Origin: Desulfovibrionaceae bacterium
GTDB lineage: Bacteria; Desulfobacterota; Desulfovibrionia; Desulfovibrionales; Desulfovibrionaceae
Reading direction: 5' to 3'
DNA: 7,318 nt
Assembly: GCA_030539415.1 (NCBI GenBank)
Contig: JAUNSE010000075.1
Span: forward strand, 1-7,318
Positions 5,456 to 7,318 of the stretch are shown piece after piece; the first letter of the stretch is position 1; each line of letters opens with the position of its first letter. The translations under genes were made by a program, and so were the position numbers. Under the pieces are notes generated by a model. That model did not search any database. It saw only the letters and a program-made list of their open reading frames with translations, and was not told where the DNA came from.

Positions 5456-6376
5456 CTACTTTTCCATCGTTCTCGCGATGTCGGTGAGACGGTTGCTCAC
5501 GATGTCGATATGCCTCGCCATGGCGGCGATGTGGTTGGGCCAGAAGCTGTCGCCCACGCCGTAGGAGCCGGCCACCACATAGACGGGATTGAACTGGGAG
5601 ATCATGTGGAAGCGCCTGAGCACCTCCTCCACGTTCTCCTTGCCGCCGCGCTCCACAAGCGAGGAGTCGCACTGCACAAGGCCCTCGAGGACATTGTCCA
5701 CCACGCGGCAGACGCCCTTGACGTAGTAGATGACATCGTCGCTCTGGAAGTGGCCGACCTTCACGTCGTTCAGCACGCCCAGGGTGAATTCCATCTGGCT
5801 GTTGGCCCAGTTGATGATTTCCACTACGTTGTTGGTGGTCAGATTGTAGATCTGCGCCTGCTTCTTGTTGTCGGAATCGACCAGAGACGCCCACTGGCGC
5901 CACTTGTCAATGCCGTCGCGGTAGCGCTTCTCGGAATTGTAGATGGCCCACCAGCCCCAGACATTCTCGGCATAGGCGAAGTCTCTGGATGTGGCGCTGA
6001 CAAGCAGGGCCGGCACGGTGTCGCGGTCGCCGTAGCGGGCGATGGCCTTGGCCAGCACGTCCGAGGCCTGCCGCGTGGCGTAGACCACGCCTCGCTGGTA
6101 GCTGGTCTTGTTGTCGATGATTCTGGGGACCAGGAAGAGGTCGTTGGGGAGCCAGCCGAACAGGCTGTCGAGCTCCTCCTCGAGGGGCTGCACCAGCGCC
6201 TCGGCCATGCAGGCCGCTCTGGCCTGATCGGTGGCCGGCGCCGTCTCCGGGGCCCTGTAGCTCTGCTTGGCCACCGTGCTGAAGGCGCCCACGCACAGAA
6301 TGTAGATGACAAGAAGACCGCCCAGGATCACTGCAAGGCGGGCGAGCAGCGCGCGAACCGGAAAATTGAACTGCAA
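5456..6376 (-). CDS. DUF2333 family membrane-anchored protein
   Basis: A 306-residue protein with one N-terminal transmembrane segment (about 9-33, V-I-L-G-G-L-L-V-I-Y) and a large, mainly helical remainder. The stretch S-L-F-G-W-L-P-N-D-L (71-80), then the D-N-K-T-S-Y-Q-R-G-V segment (88-97), is the recognisable core of DUF2333, a family of unknown function. A Trp-rich segment (140-143 and 159-162) and a helical second half follow. Four cysteines (28, 56, 223, 236) are scattered. The start is a TTG at 6376, chosen because a strong AGGAGG lies six bases upstream and the reading begins just before the TM segment; no nearby ATG fits. DUF2333 is found in proteobacterial envelopes without an assigned role, and the neighbours here (TPR, lipoprotein, single-TM protein) also look envelope-related. 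Confidence 0.85.
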   Translation of the reverse strand: MQFNFPVRALLARLAVILGGLLVIYILCVGAFSTVAKQSYRAPETAPATDQARAACMAEALVQPLEEELDSLFGWLPNDLFLVPRIIDNKTSYQRGVVYATRQASDVLAKAIARYGDRDTVPALLVSATSRDFAYAENVWGWWAIYNSEKRYRDGIDKWRQWASLVDSDNKKQAQIYNLTTNNVVEIINWANSQMEFTLGVLNDVKVGHFQSDDVIYYVKGVCRVVDNVLEGLVQCDSSLVERGGKENVEEVLRRFHMISQFNPVYVVAGSYGVGDSFWPNHIAAMARHIDIVSNRLTDIARTMEK

Positions 6377-6584
6377 GATTTACCTCCTGAAAAACCGCCT
6401 GTAACAGGACAGATTTTCGGGCAACGGACTTTGTGATGACGGAGTTTATCAGGCTGACTGGTGCAGCCTGCCGGACCGGAGCGCCCTGGCAGGGTCTGAA
6501 GTGCAGAGGGTTCCGGTCAAATGCGCGCAGTACACTACGGCAATCCCGCCTTTTCCGCAAGATTTCAGCTTCGGACGAAACGCC

Positions 6585-6619
6585 GCAGGGGGCCCGGCCT
6601 GCCTGGCCGGACCCCCTGC
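6585..6619 (-). terminator. Large GC hairpin downstream of the TPR gene
   Basis: Read on the minus strand, the arms pair over 15 positions with one T-G wobble and a 5-base loop. On the plus strand the same position is a C-A mismatch, so the structure is best as minus-strand RNA. This fits the 3' end of the TPR transcript, whose stop is about 80 bases upstream. The following bases GGCGTTTCG give only a poor T-run. It is the clearest element of the 320-base gap between the TPR and DUF2333 genes. Confidence 0.5.
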
Positions 6620-6626
6620 ACCTCTT

Positions 6627-6659
6627 GTCCGCAAGGCCGTGACGGCGGCTTGCGCGGAC
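6627..6659 (-). other. Second, bulged hairpin in the TPR-DUF2333 gap
   Basis: GTCCGC (6627-6632) pairs with GCGGAC (6654-6659). AAG/CTT and CCG/CGG continue the stem after a 2-base bulge. It lies between the TPR stop and the larger hairpin at 6585, so the TPR 3' UTR would carry two hairpins in tandem. The rest of the gap (6377-6584) has no gene I can support and no convincing promoter. A TTTGACC on the minus strand near 6516 and a TGATAAACT near 6445 are not properly spaced with each other. Confidence 0.35.
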
Positions 6660-6700
6660 TTTTCCTCTGTGTTCTGCTGTCTGCGGACGGGCTGTACGCG

Positions 6701-7318
6701 CTATTTCACGGGCTGGTCCGTCAGGCTCTCGAGCGCCTTTCTGGCGAACTCGATGGTGGGGTCGATTTCCAGGGCGCTTTCAAGATGCTCCCTGGCCTCC
6801 TCCTTCATGCCCATTCGGCACTCGCACATGCCGAGATTGGCCAGATCCATGACCGAGCCCTTGTCTATGGCGAGCGAGGCCCTGAAGGCGTCGGCCGCTT
6901 CGGCGTACTTTTCCTGCTTGAAGAGCGAGACGCCCAGGAAGTTGGTGTATTCCTTCATGCCCGGGCACAGTTCCACGGCCCTGGCGAAGTAGGGCTCGCC
7001 GGCATCCCAGCACCCGGCCATGGCCAGGCTGTAGCCGGTGTAGAAGGCGGCCAGGCCTTTGGCCAGACTGTCGGGCTGGCGGTCGATGCTCTGGCCGAAG
7101 AGCTCCGCGCTCTCGCGCCACTTGCCCTGGCGCATGCTCAGCATGCCGGCGAAGAAGGGCAGGAAGTGGGCCACGGGATATGCCGAGGCGATGACTTCCA
7201 GATGCCGGCGGGCCTCGTCGATATCCTGGTTCTCGCTGACCACGCGGCCGGTGAACAAACCCACGCTCTCGTTCCTGTCCCGCTCCCTGAAGGCCAGTCC
7301 GGGAATGACGAGATAGTG
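6701..7318 (-). CDS. Tetratricopeptide-repeat protein, 5' end outside the window
   Basis: The frame stays open from the window edge (7318) to TAG at 6701-6703, giving 205 visible residues. The GTG at 7264 could be read as a start, but the 18 codons before it are equally protein-like (V-I-P-G-L-A-F-R-E-R) and no Shine-Dalgarno sits at that GTG, so I treat the gene as truncated. About four TPR units are visible (55-82, 91-119, 125-155, 158-188) with the usual small-residue/aromatic pattern, for example L-G-V-S-L-F-K-Q-E-K-Y-A-E-A and A-I-D. Each repeat ends in a D/E-x-x-P-like turn. TPR proteins are scaffolds for protein-protein contacts; the partner is unknown. No signal peptide can be judged because the N terminus is missing. 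It lies upstream of the DUF2333 gene with a 324-base gap, so it is probably a separate transcript. Confidence 0.85.
   Translation of the reverse strand, partial: HYLVIPGLAFRERDRNESVGLFTGRVVSENQDIDEARRHLEVIASAYPVAHFLPFFAGMLSMRQGKWRESAELFGQSIDRQPDSLAKGLAAFYTGYSLAMAGCWDAGEPYFARAVELCPGMKEYTNFLGVSLFKQEKYAEAADAFRASLAIDKGSVMDLANLGMCECRMGMKEEAREHLESALEIDPTIEFARKALESLTDQPVK

Noticed and set aside
908..5564. Very long plus-strand open frames (908-2305, 2888-4318, 3864-5564) opposite the minus-strand genes
   Set aside because: They are antisense frames of clear genes (molybdopterin-binding protein, Tpx, PrmA, lipoprotein). They have His/Arg/Gly-rich composition, no family similarity and cross several real gene boundaries; GC-rich DNA keeps such frames open.

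Overview
The window is GC-rich bacterial chromosome with densely packed, mostly co-directional genes and good Shine-Dalgarno sequences. Protein style and gene content (ThyX-type thymidylate synthase, a MoeA-like molybdopterin-binding protein, a Tpx peroxidase, a DUF2333 protein) suggest an anaerobic sulfate-reducer-like bacterium, probably Desulfovibrionaceae. That placement is inference; there is no rRNA or other marker here. No mobile element, CRISPR array or prophage is visible.

Layout: a 5'-truncated thyX-like gene is the only gene on the + strand (2-667). It converges on a minus-strand CAT-anticodon tRNA (816-891), and one bidirectional terminator (766-802) separates them. Everything else is on the minus strand. 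In transcription order from the right edge: a 5'-truncated TPR protein (6701-7318); an intergenic stretch with two GC-rich hairpins; a DUF2333 membrane protein (5456-6376); a lipoprotein (4563-5288); a small membrane-anchored protein (3948-4508); prmA (3029-3892); the peroxidase gene tpx with its own promoter, a palindromic operator-like site and a hairpin-rich leader (2289-2997); a strong terminator (2203-2241); a MoeA-like molybdopterin-binding gene with its own promoter (1007-2090); and the tRNA with its own promoter.

How the genes fit together: lipoprotein, membrane-anchored protein and prmA are spaced by about 55 bases and probably share a transcript. The TPR, DUF2333, lipoprotein and single-TM genes look like an uncharacterised envelope set. 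tpx (peroxide defence) and the molybdopterin-binding gene appear to be separate transcription units.

The points most worth a second look are: (1) the ThyX-like protein, which keeps the fold signature and the active-site Ser but has substitutions at several positions that bind FAD or dUMP in characterised ThyX; (2) the tpx upstream region, where an AT-rich 20-bp imperfect palindrome overlaps a consensus -35 box and is followed by a leader with four hairpins, one of which has a mutually exclusive alternative; (3) the unnamed envelope gene group.
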